Shown: positions 50,091 through 59,524, counted from the first letter of the stretch. The stretch: 64,000 nucleotides of DNA from Aeromicrobium sp. Leaf245 (GCF_942548115.1 NZ_OW824151.1:1426001-1490000); one strand, 5' to 3'. The notes: a model not told the origin generated them from the sequence alone. Numbers and translations: made by a program.

Positions 50091-51584
50091 TCACGCGTTC
50101 TGGGGGAAGCCCAGGTTGATGCCCCCGTGGCTGGGGTCGAGCCAGCGCGACGTGACGACCTTGCCGCGGGTGAAGAAGTGCACGCCCTCGGTGCCGTGGG
50201 CGTGGGTGTCGCCGAACAGGCTGTTCTTCCAGCCGCCGAAGGAGTAGTACGCCATGGGCACGGGGACCGGCACGTTGATGCCGATCATGCCGACCTCGAC
50301 CTCGTTCTGGAAGCGCCGGGCGGCGCCGCCGTCGTTGGTGAAGATCGCGGTCCCGTTGCCGTAGGGGTTGCTGTTGATGAGCTCCAGGGCCTCCTCGTAG
50401 GAGTCGACGCGCAGCACCGAGAGCACGGGGCCGAAGATCTCCTCGGTGTAGATGCTCATGTCGCGGCTCACGTGGTCGAACAGGGTGGGGCCGACGAAGA
50501 AGCCCTCACCGGCAGCGTCGACCTCGGGGTTGCGGCCGTCGACCACCAGCGTCGCGCCGGCGGCCTCGCCCGCGTCGACGAACCCGGCCACGCGGTCGCG
50601 TGACTGCGACGTGACGAGCGGGCCCATGTCGCAGCCGCGGGTGCCGTCACCGGTGCGCAGCGCCTCGGCGCGCTCCTTGACCTTCGCCACGAACGTGTCG
50701 GCGACGTCCCCGACCACCACGGCGGCGGAGATCGCCATGCAGCGCTCGCCCGCGGAGCCGAACCCGGCGTTGATGGCCTGGTCGGCGGCGAGGTCGAGGT
50801 CGGCGTCGGGCAGCACGATCATGTGGTTCTTCGCGCCGCCCAGGGCCTGGACCCGCTTGCCGTGCGCGGTGCCGGTCTCGTAGACGTACTGCGCGATGGG
50901 GGTGGAGCCGACGAACGAGACGCTCTTGATGTCGGGGCTGGTGAGCAGCCCGTCGACGGCGACCTTGTCGCCGTGCAGCACGTTGAACACGCCGTCGGGC
51001 AGACCGGCCTCCTTCCACAGCTCCGCCATCCAGACCGCGGCCGTCGGGACCTTCTCCGACGGCTTCAGCACGACGGTGTTGCCGGCGGCGATCGCGACGG
51101 GGAAGAACCACATCGGCACCATCGCCGGGAAGTTGAAGGGACTGATGATCGCGACCGGGCCGAGGGGCTGACGCACCGAGTGCACATCGACGTTGGTGGA
51201 CGCGTTCTCGGTGAAGCCGCCCTTGAGCAGGTGCGGCATGCCGCACGCGAACTCCACGACCTCCTGGCCGCGGGCGACCTCGCCGGCGGCGTCGGAGAGC
51301 ACCTTGCCGTGCTCGGAGGTGATGATCGCGGCCAGCTCGTCGGCGCGGGCGTTCAGCAGCTCACGGAACGCGAACATGACCTGGGTGCGGCGGGCCAGCG
51401 ACGTGTCGCGCCAGGCCGGGAACGCTGCCTTCGCGGCGGCGACGGCTGCGGCGACGTCGTCCTCGGACGCGAACGACACGCTCGACGTGACCTCGCCCGT
51501 GGCGGGGTTGGTGACGTCGCCGAAGCGTCCGCTCGTGCCCTCGACGGGGGCGCCGTTGATCCAGTGGGTGACGGTGGTGGCCAT
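50091..51584 (-). CDS. iolA: Methylmalonate-semialdehyde dehydrogenase (CoA-acylating)
   Basis: A 497-residue ALDH. ISPFNFPAMVPMWFFPVAIAAGNTVVLKPSEKVP, SFVGSTPIAQYVYETG, LGGAKNHMIVLPDAD and GSAGERCMAISAAVVVG (catalytic Cys in ERCMA) are MmsA hallmarks; the two arginines of the CoA-acylating group lie in the usual regions. It converts malonate semialdehyde to acetyl-CoA, the last step of inositol catabolism, and could also serve valine breakdown (mmsA). GAGAAGAGCC precedes the ATG. It is the last gene of iolC-aldolase-B-D-A, 87 bp after iolD. Confidence 0.93.
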   Translation of the reverse strand: MATTVTHWINGAPVEGTSGRFGDVTNPATGEVTSSVSFASEDDVAAAVAAAKAAFPAWRDTSLARRTQVMFAFRELLNARADELAAIITSEHGKVLSDAAGEVARGQEVVEFACGMPHLLKGGFTENASTNVDVHSVRQPLGPVAIISPFNFPAMVPMWFFPVAIAAGNTVVLKPSEKVPTAAVWMAELWKEAGLPDGVFNVLHGDKVAVDGLLTSPDIKSVSFVGSTPIAQYVYETGTAHGKRVQALGGAKNHMIVLPDADLDLAADQAINAGFGSAGERCMAISAAVVVGDVADTFVAKVKERAEALRTGDGTRGCDMGPLVTSQSRDRVAGFVDAGEAAGATLVVDGRNPEVDAAGEGFFVGPTLFDHVSRDMSIYTEEIFGPVLSVLRVDSYEEALELINSNPYGNGTAIFTNDGGAARRFQNEVEVGMIGINVPVPVPMAYYSFGGWKNSLFGDTHAHGTEGVHFFTRGKVVTSRWLDPSHGGINLGFPQNA

Positions 51585-51671
51585 GGTGGCTCTTCTCCTC
51601 GGTGGTGCAGGTGCTGGTGGGGTGGGGCGGTCGCCTCCGGCGGGGGTGCCGGGATGTGGGCGGCGTCGTGC

Positions 51672-53594
51672 CTAGGCGCCCGGCGTGGGCGGCGGGGTGA
51701 GGTGCAGGTGCTGGTCGGCCTTGGCGGACCGGTAGGTCTCGTAGGCCTGCTGGGTGGACTCGAGGGTGGAGGTCTCGCTGACCGGGACGTCCCACCACGA
51801 CTCGCTGCTCGGTGCAGGGACGAGCGGGTCGGTCTCGACGTGGATGACGGTGCTCGTCGGCGACTCCTTGGCCGCGGTGACGGCCTTGCCGAACGCCCCG
51901 GCCGAGTCCACGCGCACGACCTCGACGCCGAGGCTCTCGGCGTTCGCCGCGAGGTCGACGGGGAGCTTCTCCCCGTCGAGCCGGCCGGATCCCTCCGCGC
52001 GGTAGCGGTAGCGGGTGCCGAAGCGCTGCGAGCCGAGGCTCTCCGACAGCGAGCCGATCGAGGCGTAGCCGTGGTTCTGCACGAGCACGACGATGATCTT
52101 CACGCCCTCCTGCACCGCGGTCACGAGCTCGGTGGCCATCATCAGGTACGAGCCGTCGCCGACCATGACGAAGACGTCGCGGTCACCCCGCTCGGCCATC
52201 GCGGCGCCGATCCCGCCGGCCACCTCGTAGCCCATGCAGGAGTAGCCGTACTCCACGTGGTAGCCCTTGCTGTCGCGCGTGCGCCACAGCTTGTGCAGGT
52301 CGCCGGGCATCGAGCCGGCGGCGCAGAGCACCACGTCGCGCGGGTCGGACAGCTCGTTCACCAGGCCGAGCACCTCGCCCTGCGTGGGCAGGCCGCCCGC
52401 ACCGCGGTCGGGCGTCTCGGGCACGTAGGTGGCCTCGACGGTGGCGTCCCAGTCGGCCGCGAGGCGCTGGTACTCCTCGACGTAGGCGTCGTCGACGCGG
52501 TGGCCGTCGAGCGCCACGCGCAGGGCGTCGAGCGTCTCGCGGGCGTCGGCCGTGATCGCGAGGCCGGACTGCTTCACCGAGTCGATCGCCGCGACGTTCA
52601 CGTTCACGAAGCGCACGCCCTCGGCCTGGAACGCCGTGCGGCTGGCGGTGGTGAAGTCGGAGTAGCGGGTGCCGACGCCGATGACCAGGTCGGCGTCGCG
52701 GGCGATCGCGTTCGCGGCCGTCGTGCCGGTGGAGCCGATGGCACCCAGGCACTGCGGGTGGTCGTACACGAGGGTGCCCTTGCCGGCCTGGCTCTGGCCG
52801 ACGGGGATCCCGGTGGCCTCGCTGAAGGCCGCCAGCGCCTCGGTGGCCTGGCTGTAGTGCACGCCGCCGCCGGCGACGAGCACCGGACGCCGCGCCGAGC
52901 GGATCGCCTCGGCGGCGACGTCGACCAGCGAGCGCTCGGGCACCGGGCGAGCCACGTGCCACACGCGCTTCTCGAACAGCTCGACCGGCCAGTCGTGGGC
53001 CTGTGCCTGCACGTCCTGCGGGAAGCAGATCGTGACGGCTCCGGTCTCGGCCGGGTCGGTGAGCACCCGCATGGCCGCCAGCAGCGCCGACGGCAGCTGC
53101 TCGGGGCGCCACACACGGTCGAAGTAGCGCGACACGGCGCGGAAGGTGTCGTTGACGGTGACGTCGCCGGACTGGGGGAGCTCGAGCTCCTGCAGCAGGG
53201 GCGAGGCGCTGCGGTCGGCGAACGTGTCGGCGGGGAGCAGCAGCACGGGGAGCCGGTTGATCGTCGCCAGCGCGGCGCCGGTGACCATGTTCGTCGCGCC
53301 CGGCCCGACGCTCGTCGTCACGGCCCAGGTCTGCAGCCGGTCCTTCTGCCGGGCGTACGCCACGGCCGAGTGCACCATGGCCTGCTCGTTGCGGCCGAGC
53401 ACGTAGGGGAGCAGGTCGGGGTCCTCGAGCTCGGCCTGGAGCAGTGCCTGACCGAGGCCGGCCACGTTCCCGTGGCCGAAGATGCCGAACGCCCCGGCGA
53501 ACAGCTTGTGCTCCACGCCGTCGCGCTCGGAGTACTGCGCGCCCAGGAACGCGATGGTGGCCTGCGCGACGGTGAGCCGTCGGGTCTGCGTCAT
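51672..53594 (-). CDS. iolD: 3D-(3,5/4)-trihydroxycyclohexane-1,2-dione acylhydrolase
   Basis: A 640-residue ThDP-dependent enzyme that opens the inositol ring. The N-terminal pyrimidine-binding domain has VGPGATNMVTGAA and the catalytic Glu region; QARPVLVAGGGVHYS-like text marks the middle domain; the PP domain has VMVGDGSYLMMATELVTAV...VLVQNHGYASIG (GDG...N). The length is normal for IolD. ATG; its stop is followed by iolA. It begins one base after the iolB stop, so the genes are coupled. Confidence 0.95.
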   Translation of the reverse strand: MTQTRRLTVAQATIAFLGAQYSERDGVEHKLFAGAFGIFGHGNVAGLGQALLQAELEDPDLLPYVLGRNEQAMVHSAVAYARQKDRLQTWAVTTSVGPGATNMVTGAALATINRLPVLLLPADTFADRSASPLLQELELPQSGDVTVNDTFRAVSRYFDRVWRPEQLPSALLAAMRVLTDPAETGAVTICFPQDVQAQAHDWPVELFEKRVWHVARPVPERSLVDVAAEAIRSARRPVLVAGGGVHYSQATEALAAFSEATGIPVGQSQAGKGTLVYDHPQCLGAIGSTGTTAANAIARDADLVIGVGTRYSDFTTASRTAFQAEGVRFVNVNVAAIDSVKQSGLAITADARETLDALRVALDGHRVDDAYVEEYQRLAADWDATVEATYVPETPDRGAGGLPTQGEVLGLVNELSDPRDVVLCAAGSMPGDLHKLWRTRDSKGYHVEYGYSCMGYEVAGGIGAAMAERGDRDVFVMVGDGSYLMMATELVTAVQEGVKIIVVLVQNHGYASIGSLSESLGSQRFGTRYRYRAEGSGRLDGEKLPVDLAANAESLGVEVVRVDSAGAFGKAVTAAKESPTSTVIHVETDPLVPAPSSESWWDVPVSETSTLESTQQAYETYRSAKADQHLHLTPPPTPGA

Positions 53595-53595
53595 G

Positions 53596-54516
53596 TCAGT
53601 CGCCTTCGGTGAGTCGGGGGTCGATCTCCTGGTGCTCCCAGGTGGACCTGACCCAGGTCTGGTCGGGGTGGTCGCTGATGAGCCACGCGCGCTCGGCGCC
53701 CGGTCCGGCCATGACGTTCAGGTAGTACATGTCGTGGCCGGGGGCCGCGGTGCACGGTCCGTGCCACCCGTGGGGGACGAGCACGGTGTCGCGGTCGCGC
53801 ACCTCGTGCAGCACGTCGATCTCGCCCGCGGGCGTCGAGCTGGTGCGGTGGAAGCCGAGACCGGGCTGGCCCTGCGGCCCGTCCTGCACCTCGAAGTAGT
53901 AGATCTCCTCGAGGGCGGACTCGTGCTCGGACTCCTCGTCGTGCTTGTGCGCCGGGTAGCTGGACCAGTTGCCGCCCGGGGTGATGACCTCGCAGGCGAT
54001 GATCGACCCGGCGTCGAGGACGCCCACGGTGCCGAAGTTCCGCACCTGGCGGCTGCTCTGCCCGGCCCCGCGCAGCTCGACGGGGACCTCGGCCGCCGGC
54101 AGGAGCCGGGCGGGCAGGACCACGTCGGTCGTGGCACCGCAGACCGCGAAGCGACCACCGTCGGCCGACGTCAGCGTGACGGCGGCGTCGAGCGGTGCGT
54201 AGAGCACGTCGGTGGGTCCGGCGAACACGTCGGAGCGCCCGGTGAGGGTGAAGGTCTCCCCGTCGGCGGTGCTGCCGACGGTCACCTCGGTGCTGCCGGA
54301 CAGCGGCACGACCAGCAGCTCCTGGCCGGGTGCGGCCACGGTGCGGCTCTCGCCGGCGGCCAGCGTCACGGTCCACAGGCTGGTGTGCGACCAGCCCTCC
54401 CGCTCGCCCGCGACGACGGCGAGGTCGAATCCGTCGCCGCCGCCCTCGCCGGCGGGTACGACCCAGTCGGTCGCCGCCCGCGGCCCGGCACCCCCGCCGG
54501 TGTCCGAGGTGGTCAC
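53596..54516 (-). CDS. iolB: 5-deoxy-glucuronate isomerase
   Basis: A 306-residue bicupin. The metal-binding cupin block is PAHKHDEESEHESALEEIYYFE with VLVPHGWHGPC and MYYLNVMAGP, all strongly IolB-like. It isomerises 5-deoxy-glucuronate to 5-dehydro-2-deoxygluconate. GTG start overlaps the upstream aldolase stop (GTGA). Confidence 0.94.
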   Translation of the reverse strand: MTTSDTGGGAGPRAATDWVVPAGEGGGDGFDLAVVAGEREGWSHTSLWTVTLAAGESRTVAAPGQELLVVPLSGSTEVTVGSTADGETFTLTGRSDVFAGPTDVLYAPLDAAVTLTSADGGRFAVCGATTDVVLPARLLPAAEVPVELRGAGQSSRQVRNFGTVGVLDAGSIIACEVITPGGNWSSYPAHKHDEESEHESALEEIYYFEVQDGPQGQPGLGFHRTSSTPAGEIDVLHEVRDRDTVLVPHGWHGPCTAAPGHDMYYLNVMAGPGAERAWLISDHPDQTWVRSTWEHQEIDPRLTEGD

Positions 54517-55427
54517 CGGACGAGTCCCACGGCCGTGTCGACGGCGCCGGCGACGTCGTCGTCGTGGGGGAAGAGCATGGTGCGACCGACCATCAGGCCA
54601 CGGACCCCGGGCTGGGCCAGGGCCTGCTCCCAGCTGCGGTAGACCGTCTCGGGGTGGCCGGTCGGGTCGCCGCCCAGCAGCAGCGTGGGCAGCGTCGTGG
54701 ACCGCATGACGCGCTCCATCTCCTCCACCACGGGCAGCTTGAGCCACGTGAAGGCGCTCGCGGCTCCGAGCCCCTGGGCGATGGCCACGGACTTGATGAC
54801 GGCGTCGGGGGAGAGGTCGTTCACGACCTTGCCGTCGCGCCGGCTCGACATGAACGGCTCGACCATGGCCACGACCTCGGCGCGGTTGAGCTCGGTGATG
54901 GCGGCCGCCTGGGTCTCCAGCGTGCGCAGGGTGCCCGGGTCGTCCAGGTCGATGCGGGTCAGCATCTTGGCGCCCTCGAACCCGGCGTCGATCGTGCCCC
55001 GCACGTCGTAGCCCGTCATGCGGTCGTCCATCTCGTAGGACGAGCCGGCGAGGCCCCCACGGTTCATGGAGGTGAAGACCACCTTGTCCTCGAGCGCGCC
55101 GAGCAGCAGCAGGTCCTCGAGCACGTCGGCCGTCGCGAGCACGCCGTCGACGCCGGGACGGCCGAGCGCGGTGACCAGACGGGCGAGCACCTCGTGACGG
55201 TCGGCCATCGCCGTCGGGTTGCCCGTCGCGGCGAGGGCACCGCGGGCGGGGTGGTCGCACGCGACGATCATCAGGCGTCCGTCGGCCGGCAGCAGCGGCC
55301 GACGACGGCGCGAGCTCAGCAGCTTCGTGACGCGTTGGGGATCGTGCGCCCGGACCTCGCGCAGCGCGGCGATGTCGGCGACGAAGGGGGTCGTCGGGTC
55401 CTGGGGGGTGGGGGACATGCGGGTCAC
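54513..55427 (-). CDS. Cgl0158-family (beta/alpha)8 aldolase
   Basis: A 304-residue TIM barrel of the deoxyribose-phosphate/DAHP aldolase superfamily, found between iolC and other iol genes in corynebacteria too. LMIVACDHPARGAL, GVLATADVLEDLLLLGALEDKVVFTSMNRGGLAGSSYEMDDR, GAKMLTRIDL, FTWLKLPVVEEMERVM (Schiff-base lysine candidate in TWLKLP) and LLLGGDPTG are visible. No IolJ homologue is present, so it probably cleaves 2-deoxy-5-keto-gluconate 6-phosphate. That role is inference. GTG overlaps the iolC stop (GTGA); an ATG three codons later is possible. Confidence 0.82.
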   Translation of the reverse strand: MTRMSPTPQDPTTPFVADIAALREVRAHDPQRVTKLLSSRRRRPLLPADGRLMIVACDHPARGALAATGNPTAMADRHEVLARLVTALGRPGVDGVLATADVLEDLLLLGALEDKVVFTSMNRGGLAGSSYEMDDRMTGYDVRGTIDAGFEGAKMLTRIDLDDPGTLRTLETQAAAITELNRAEVVAMVEPFMSSRRDGKVVNDLSPDAVIKSVAIAQGLGAASAFTWLKLPVVEEMERVMRSTTLPTLLLGGDPTGHPETVYRSWEQALAQPGVRGLMVGRTMLFPHDDDVAGAVDTAVGLVR

Positions 55428-56407
55428 GACTCCTGCGGGAAGCGCTCTCGGACGAGCTCGTCGATCTCGTCCTGGGTGGGCATGGCGGTCGAGCACTCGA
55501 GGCGCGACGCGACGATCGCGCCGGCGGCGTTGGCGTTGCGCAGCAGCTGCTCCAGCGGGAGGCCCGCCAGCAGGCCGTGCACGAGGGAGCCGCCGAAGCT
55601 GTCGCCGGCGCCGAGGCCGTTGACCGGCTCGATGAGGATCGGCGGGGACTCGACCCGCTCGTGGCGGGTCTTGGCGAGCACGCCCTTCGGGCCCTGCTTG
55701 ACCACGGCGAGCTCCACGCCCGCGTCGAGCAGGGCGTCGGCGGCGCGGTCGGGATCGGTCTCGCCGACGGCGACCTCGCACTCCTCGCGGTTGCCGACCG
55801 CGACGCTCACGTGGGGCAGCATCTTCTGCACCTGGACCGTGGCGTCCGCGGGGTCGGACCAGAACATGGGGCGGTAGTCGAGGTCGAGCACCGTGTGGTG
55901 CCGCCGCCCGGAGCCCGCCGACCGTGCCGAGGAGCGGGCCTCGAGCATCGCGAGCTGCGTCGAGCGGCTCGGCTCCTCGCTCATGCCGCTCGTGGTCACC
56001 CAGAGCAGGTCCACGGCACGCACGAGCTCGAGGTCGACCTGGTCGACGGTCAGGTTCATGTCCGGGGCGCTGGGCTTGCGGTAGAAGTACAGCGGGAAGT
56101 CGTCGGGCGGGAAGATCTCGCAGAACGTCACGGGCGTGGCCAGCTCGGGCACGACCACGACGTGCGAGTCGTCGACGCCCAGGTCGCGGAACGCCCGCCG
56201 GACGAACCGTCCGAAGGGGTCGTCGCCGACACCGGTGAGCGCAGCCACCCGGTGACCCAGCCGCGCCGCGGCAACCGCGACGTTGGCCGTGGTCCCGCCG
56301 AGGAACTTGCCGAAGCTCTCGACGTCCTCGAGACCCACGCCGATCTGCAGCGGGTAGACGTCGACGCCTGCCCTGCCGTAGGTCAGGACCTCGGGGATGG
56401 TGCTCAT
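55424..56407 (-). CDS. iolC: 5-dehydro-2-deoxygluconokinase
   Basis: A 327-residue ribokinase-family sugar kinase. GGTTANVAVAAARLGHRVAALTGVGDDPFGRFV (41-73) is the sugar-binding block and PVNGLGAGDSFGGSLVHGLL near residue 262 holds the anion hole and catalytic Asp. It phosphorylates 5-dehydro-2-deoxygluconate. It is the first gene of the minus-strand iol operon; IolR-like operators lie 69-98 bp upstream. The region GRRHHTVLDLDYRPMFW matches IolC rather than other kinases. Confidence 0.94.
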   Translation of the reverse strand: MSTIPEVLTYGRAGVDVYPLQIGVGLEDVESFGKFLGGTTANVAVAAARLGHRVAALTGVGDDPFGRFVRRAFRDLGVDDSHVVVVPELATPVTFCEIFPPDDFPLYFYRKPSAPDMNLTVDQVDLELVRAVDLLWVTTSGMSEEPSRSTQLAMLEARSSARSAGSGRRHHTVLDLDYRPMFWSDPADATVQVQKMLPHVSVAVGNREECEVAVGETDPDRAADALLDAGVELAVVKQGPKGVLAKTRHERVESPPILIEPVNGLGAGDSFGGSLVHGLLAGLPLEQLLRNANAAGAIVASRLECSTAMPTQDEIDELVRERFPQES

Positions 56408-56475
56408 GGCGGCCTCTCTGCCGGGCGGGGTGCGACGTGGACGACGTTACGTTCGTCACGGCGACCATGTCAACT

Positions 56476-56505
56476 GTTTGTCATGACAAACAAATGTCAG
56501 GACAT
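56476..56505. promoter_or_regulatory. Two IolR-like operators upstream of iolC
   Basis: GTTTGTCATGACAAAC (56476-56491) is a perfect 16-bp palindrome and ATGTCAGGACAT (56494-56505) a 12-bp inverted repeat, separated by two bases. Both contain TGTC-NN-GACA. Confidence 0.75.
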
Positions 56506-56531
56506 GTATCGCGCTGCGAGCGCGTCGGCGA

Positions 56532-57275
56532 TCAGCGGTCGACCAGCGTCATCTCGAAGGAGTAGCGGTCCGGCCGGTACAGGTGGGTGCCGAACTCCAC
56601 CGCGTTGCCGGCGTCGTCGTAGGAGGTGCGCTGCATCGTGAGAAGGGGGGCCGAGCGCCGCTCCTCGAGCAGGCGGCACTCCCGAGCATCGCCCTTGCGC
56701 GCGCCGATGCGCTGCTTGGCCACGCGCATGAGCACGCCGGCGTTGCGCAGGGACTCGTACAACCCCTCCCGCTCGAGGTCGACGGTGTCGAGGTCGAGCA
56801 CCTCGACCGGCAGGTAGTTGTGCATGAGCGCGAGCGGGGCGGACCCGACGAACCGGACCCTCTCGAGCGACCAGATCTCGGCGCCGACGTCCACCCGCAG
56901 CTCGTTGGCGAGCTCCTCGGTGGCCGGGATGCGCTCGTAGGACTCGACCTTGGTGTGGGGCTCCTGGCCGGCCGCCCGCAGGTCGTCGTGCAGGCTCGTC
57001 AGCTCGACGGAGCGGCTGATCTTGCCGTGCACGACCTGGGTGCCGACGCCGCGCTTGCGCACCAGCATGCCCTTGTCGACGAGCACCTGGATCGCCTGGC
57101 GCACGGTGGGCCGCGAGAGGCCGAGGTGGCCGGCGAGGCTGATCTCGTCGCTGATCCTGGCGCCGGCACCCAGGTGGCCGTCCAGGATGGCGCGCTCGAG
57201 CTGCGCGGCCACCTGGAAGTACAGGGGAACCGGGCTGGAGCGGTCGAGCTGGATGTGCTGGGCTGTGTCCGACAC
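56532..57275 (-). CDS. GntR/UTRA-family regulator of inositol catabolism (IolR-like)
   Basis: A 247-residue GntR-HutC regulator. The winged helix is VPLYFQVAAQLERAILDGHLGAGARISDEISLAGHLGLSRPTVRQAIQVLVDKGMLVRKRGVG (about 14-76). The UTRA effector domain follows (ERIPATEELANELRVDVGAEIWSLERVRFVG...YLPVEVLDLDTVDLEREGLYESL). It likely binds TGTC-NN-GACA sites in this locus, with an inositol intermediate relieving repression. GTG at 57275 is chosen because AAGGAAGGA lies about eight bases upstream; an ATG nine codons earlier has no such sequence. Confidence 0.88.
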   Translation of the reverse strand: MSDTAQHIQLDRSSPVPLYFQVAAQLERAILDGHLGAGARISDEISLAGHLGLSRPTVRQAIQVLVDKGMLVRKRGVGTQVVHGKISRSVELTSLHDDLRAAGQEPHTKVESYERIPATEELANELRVDVGAEIWSLERVRFVGSAPLALMHNYLPVEVLDLDTVDLEREGLYESLRNAGVLMRVAKQRIGARKGDARECRLLEERRSAPLLTMQRTSYDDAGNAVEFGTHLYRPDRYSFEMTLVDR

Positions 57276-57313
57276 GTCAAAGTCCTTCCTTTGTGAGGCC
57301 ATGCAACACGGCG

Positions 57314-57341
57314 TGAAACGTTTCGTCAATATGTCTTGACA
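57314..57341. promoter_or_regulatory. LacI-type and IolR-type operators between iolR and the transporter
   Basis: GAAACGTTTC (57315-57324, within TGAAACGTTTCG) is a perfect palindrome with the AACGTT core of LacI operators. TGTC-TT-GACA (57332-57341) matches the IolR-like consensus and contains TTGACA, a consensus -35. Both lie in the divergent promoter region. Confidence 0.55.
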
Positions 57342-57445
57342 ATGAACCCGTCCCTGCTGTGAAGTGGGGCACACTGTGACGCGTCGCACCAGACGAGGTC
57401 ACGGAGGGCCTGACCCGCAGGCCCCGAGAACAGGAGAACCCCCGC

Positions 57446-58402
57446 ATGAAGAAGCTCAAGCTCGCCGGCGCGGTCATCGTCGCCGGCGCCCTCCTGGCGG
57501 CGTGCAGCGGCACCGGCCAGGAGGACGACACGGCCGAGTCCAAGGACCTCACGTACGCGGTCATCACGCACTCGAGCCCCGGTGACGCGTTCTGGGACCG
57601 GGTGAAGAGCGGTGCCGAGCAGGCCGGCAAGGACTACGGCGTCGAGATCAACTACAGCAACGACCCCGACCCGGCCAAGCAGTCGCAGCTGATCGACGGC
57701 GCGGTCGCCGACAAGGTCGACGGCATCGTGGTCTCCATGGCCAACCCGGACGGTCTCGAGAGCAGCATCAAGAAGGCCGTCGCCGCGGGGGTCCCGGTCG
57801 TCTCGATCAACTCCGGCATCGACCGCTGGCAGGAGTTCGGCGCCATCACCCACATCGGCCAGTCCGAGTCCATCGCCGGCGAGGCCGTCGGCGAGCGTCT
57901 CAAGAGCGAGGGCCTGAAGAAGGGCATCTGCGTCGTGCAGGAGGCCGGCAACGTCGGTCTGGAGGAGCGCTGCAAGGCTGCGGCCGGCACGTTCGGCGGC
58001 GACATGGAGAACCTCCAGGTCGACGGCACCGACGACAACGCGGTCACCTCGACCATCACCTCCAAGCTGCAGGCCGACTCCGACATCGACGTCGTCCTGA
58101 CGCTCGGTGGCCAGTACGCGATCGACGCCGTCTCGGCCGTCGATGCGGCCGGCAGCGACGCCACCGTCGCGACGTTCGACCTCTCGGCCGACGTGGTGAA
58201 GAACATCGAGGACGGCAAGATCCTGTTCGCCGTCGACCAGCAGCCCTACGTCCAGGGCTTCCTGGGTGTCACGACGCTCTACCTCAAGAGCATCAACGGC
58301 AACGACGTCGGCGGCGGCCAGCCGATCAACTCCGGCCCCGCCTTCGTCACGAAGGACAACGCGGCCGACGTCGCGAAGTTCGCCGAGGACGGCACGCGCT
58401 GA
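57446..58402 (+). CDS. Sugar ABC transporter substrate-binding lipoprotein
   Basis: A 318-residue periplasmic-binding-protein type 1 lipoprotein. The lipobox LLAACS (16-21 region) ends the signal peptide. The fold is of the ribose/inositol-binding group (YAVITHSSPGDAFWDRVKSGAEQAGKDYGVE, DGIVVSMANPDGLESSIKKAVAAGVPVVSINSG, AVDQQPYVQGFLG). Context points to myo-inositol or a related cyclitol. AGGAG lies eight bases before the ATG. First gene of the transporter operon. Confidence 0.9.
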   Translation: MKKLKLAGAVIVAGALLAACSGTGQEDDTAESKDLTYAVITHSSPGDAFWDRVKSGAEQAGKDYGVEINYSNDPDPAKQSQLIDGAVADKVDGIVVSMANPDGLESSIKKAVAAGVPVVSINSGIDRWQEFGAITHIGQSESIAGEAVGERLKSEGLKKGICVVQEAGNVGLEERCKAAAGTFGGDMENLQVDGTDDNAVTSTITSKLQADSDIDVVLTLGGQYAIDAVSAVDAAGSDATVATFDLSADVVKNIEDGKILFAVDQQPYVQGFLGVTTLYLKSINGNDVGGGQPINSGPAFVTKDNAADVAKFAEDGTR

Positions 58403-58415
58403 CGCAGCGGTCACG

Positions 58416-58460
58416 GGCGGGGGCCCGAGAGGACGCACCGACGTCGTCCGGGCCCCCGCC
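58416..58460 (+). terminator. Intercistronic hairpin after the binding-protein gene
   Basis: Perfect 12-bp arms GGCGGGGGCCCG/CGGGCCCCCGCC around a 21-base loop. Likely a 3' stabiliser or partial terminator that keeps binding-protein mRNA in excess. Confidence 0.6.
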
Positions 58461-58489
58461 GCCCACCCTCCACGAAAGGCATCCACACC

Positions 58490-59524
58490 ATGACGACAGC
58501 CTCCGTCGCCGATGAACGCGTCGCGAAGACGTCGACGCTGACCAAGCTCCTCAAGCGACCCGAGATCGGCGCGCTGGTCGCCGTCATCGTCATCTTCAGC
58601 TTCTTCGCGCTGACCACCAGCGCCTTCGCCACCTCCAGCGGAGCCAGCACCTGGCTGCGCTCGGCCTCCACGATCGGCATCATGGCCGTCGCCGTGGCCC
58701 TGCTCATGATCGGCGGGGAGTTCGACCTCTCGGCCGGCGCGATGACCGGGTTCACCGGGCTCGCGGTCGGCATCCTCTGCACGGAGTACGGCCTCAACAT
58801 CTGGGCCGCGATCGTCGTCTCGCTGGCCCTCGCGCTGGCGGTCGGCTTCTTCAACGGCGTGATCGTCATGCGGACGGGGCTGCCGAGCTTCATCGTCACG
58901 CTCGGCACGTTCTTCGTCCTCCAGGGCATCAACCTCGCCCTCACGAAGGCCCTCACGGGTCAGGTGGCGATCCAGGGCATGGCGCAGGTGCCGTTCTACG
59001 ACCAGCCGAAGGCGATCTTCGGCTCGTCGGTCGACATCGCGGGCGGTGCGGTCTTCGCGTCCGTCTGGTGGTGGCTGGCCATCACCGCCGTGGCCACCTG
59101 GGTTCTGCTGCGCACGCGCGTCGGCAACTGGATCTTCGCGGTCGGAGGCGCCCAGGTCTCCGCACGCCAGGTCGGTGTGCCGGTCTTCAAGACCAAGGTC
59201 GGGCTCTTCATGACCACGGCCGGTGCCGGCTGGCTCGTCGGCATGCTGCTGCTGTTCACGACGTCGACCGTGCAGTCCAACACGGGTGTCGGCCAGGAGT
59301 TCATCTACATCATCTGTGCCGTCGTCGGCGGGTGCTTGCTCACGGGCGGCTACGGCTCGGCGATCGGCGCTGCCTTCGGCGCGCTGATCTACGGCATGGC
59401 GAACCAGGGCATCGTCTACTCGGGCTGGGACAACAACTGGCTCCGGGCGTTCCTCGGCATCATGCTGCTGGGAGCGGTCCTCCTCAACGAATGGGTACGC
59501 AAGCGAGCGGAGCTGTCCCGATGA
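58490..59524 (+). CDS. Sugar ABC transporter permease (RbsC/FrcC type)
   Basis: A 344-residue permease with about nine to ten membrane segments. [26 protein letters not shown] and [24 protein letters not shown] are the hallmark blocks of the RbsC family; [28 protein letters not shown] marks the C-terminal ATPase-contact loop. GAAAGG lies about ten bases upstream of the ATG. Stop overlaps the ATPase start (ATGA). Confidence 0.92.
   Translation: MTTASVADERVAKTSTLTKLLKRPEIGALVAVIVIFSFFALTTSAFATSSGASTWLRSASTIGIMAVAVALLMIGGEFDLSAGAMTGFTGLAVGILCTEYGLNIWAAIVVSLALALAVGFFNGVIVMRTGLPSFIVTLGTFFVLQGINLALTKALTGQVAIQGMAQVPFYDQPKAIFGSSVDIAGGAVFASVWWWLAITAVATWVLLRTRVGNWIFAVGGAQVSARQVGVPVFKTKVGLFMTTAGAGWLVGMLLLFTTSTVQSNTGVGQEFIYIICAVVGGCLLTGGYGSAIGAAFGALIYGMANQGIVYSGWDNNWLRAFLGIMLLGAVLLNEWVRKRAELSR

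Noticed and set aside
50823-53612. 929-codon plus-strand open frame opposite iolA and iolD
   Set aside because: Shadow of two well-supported enzymes; low-complexity composition.
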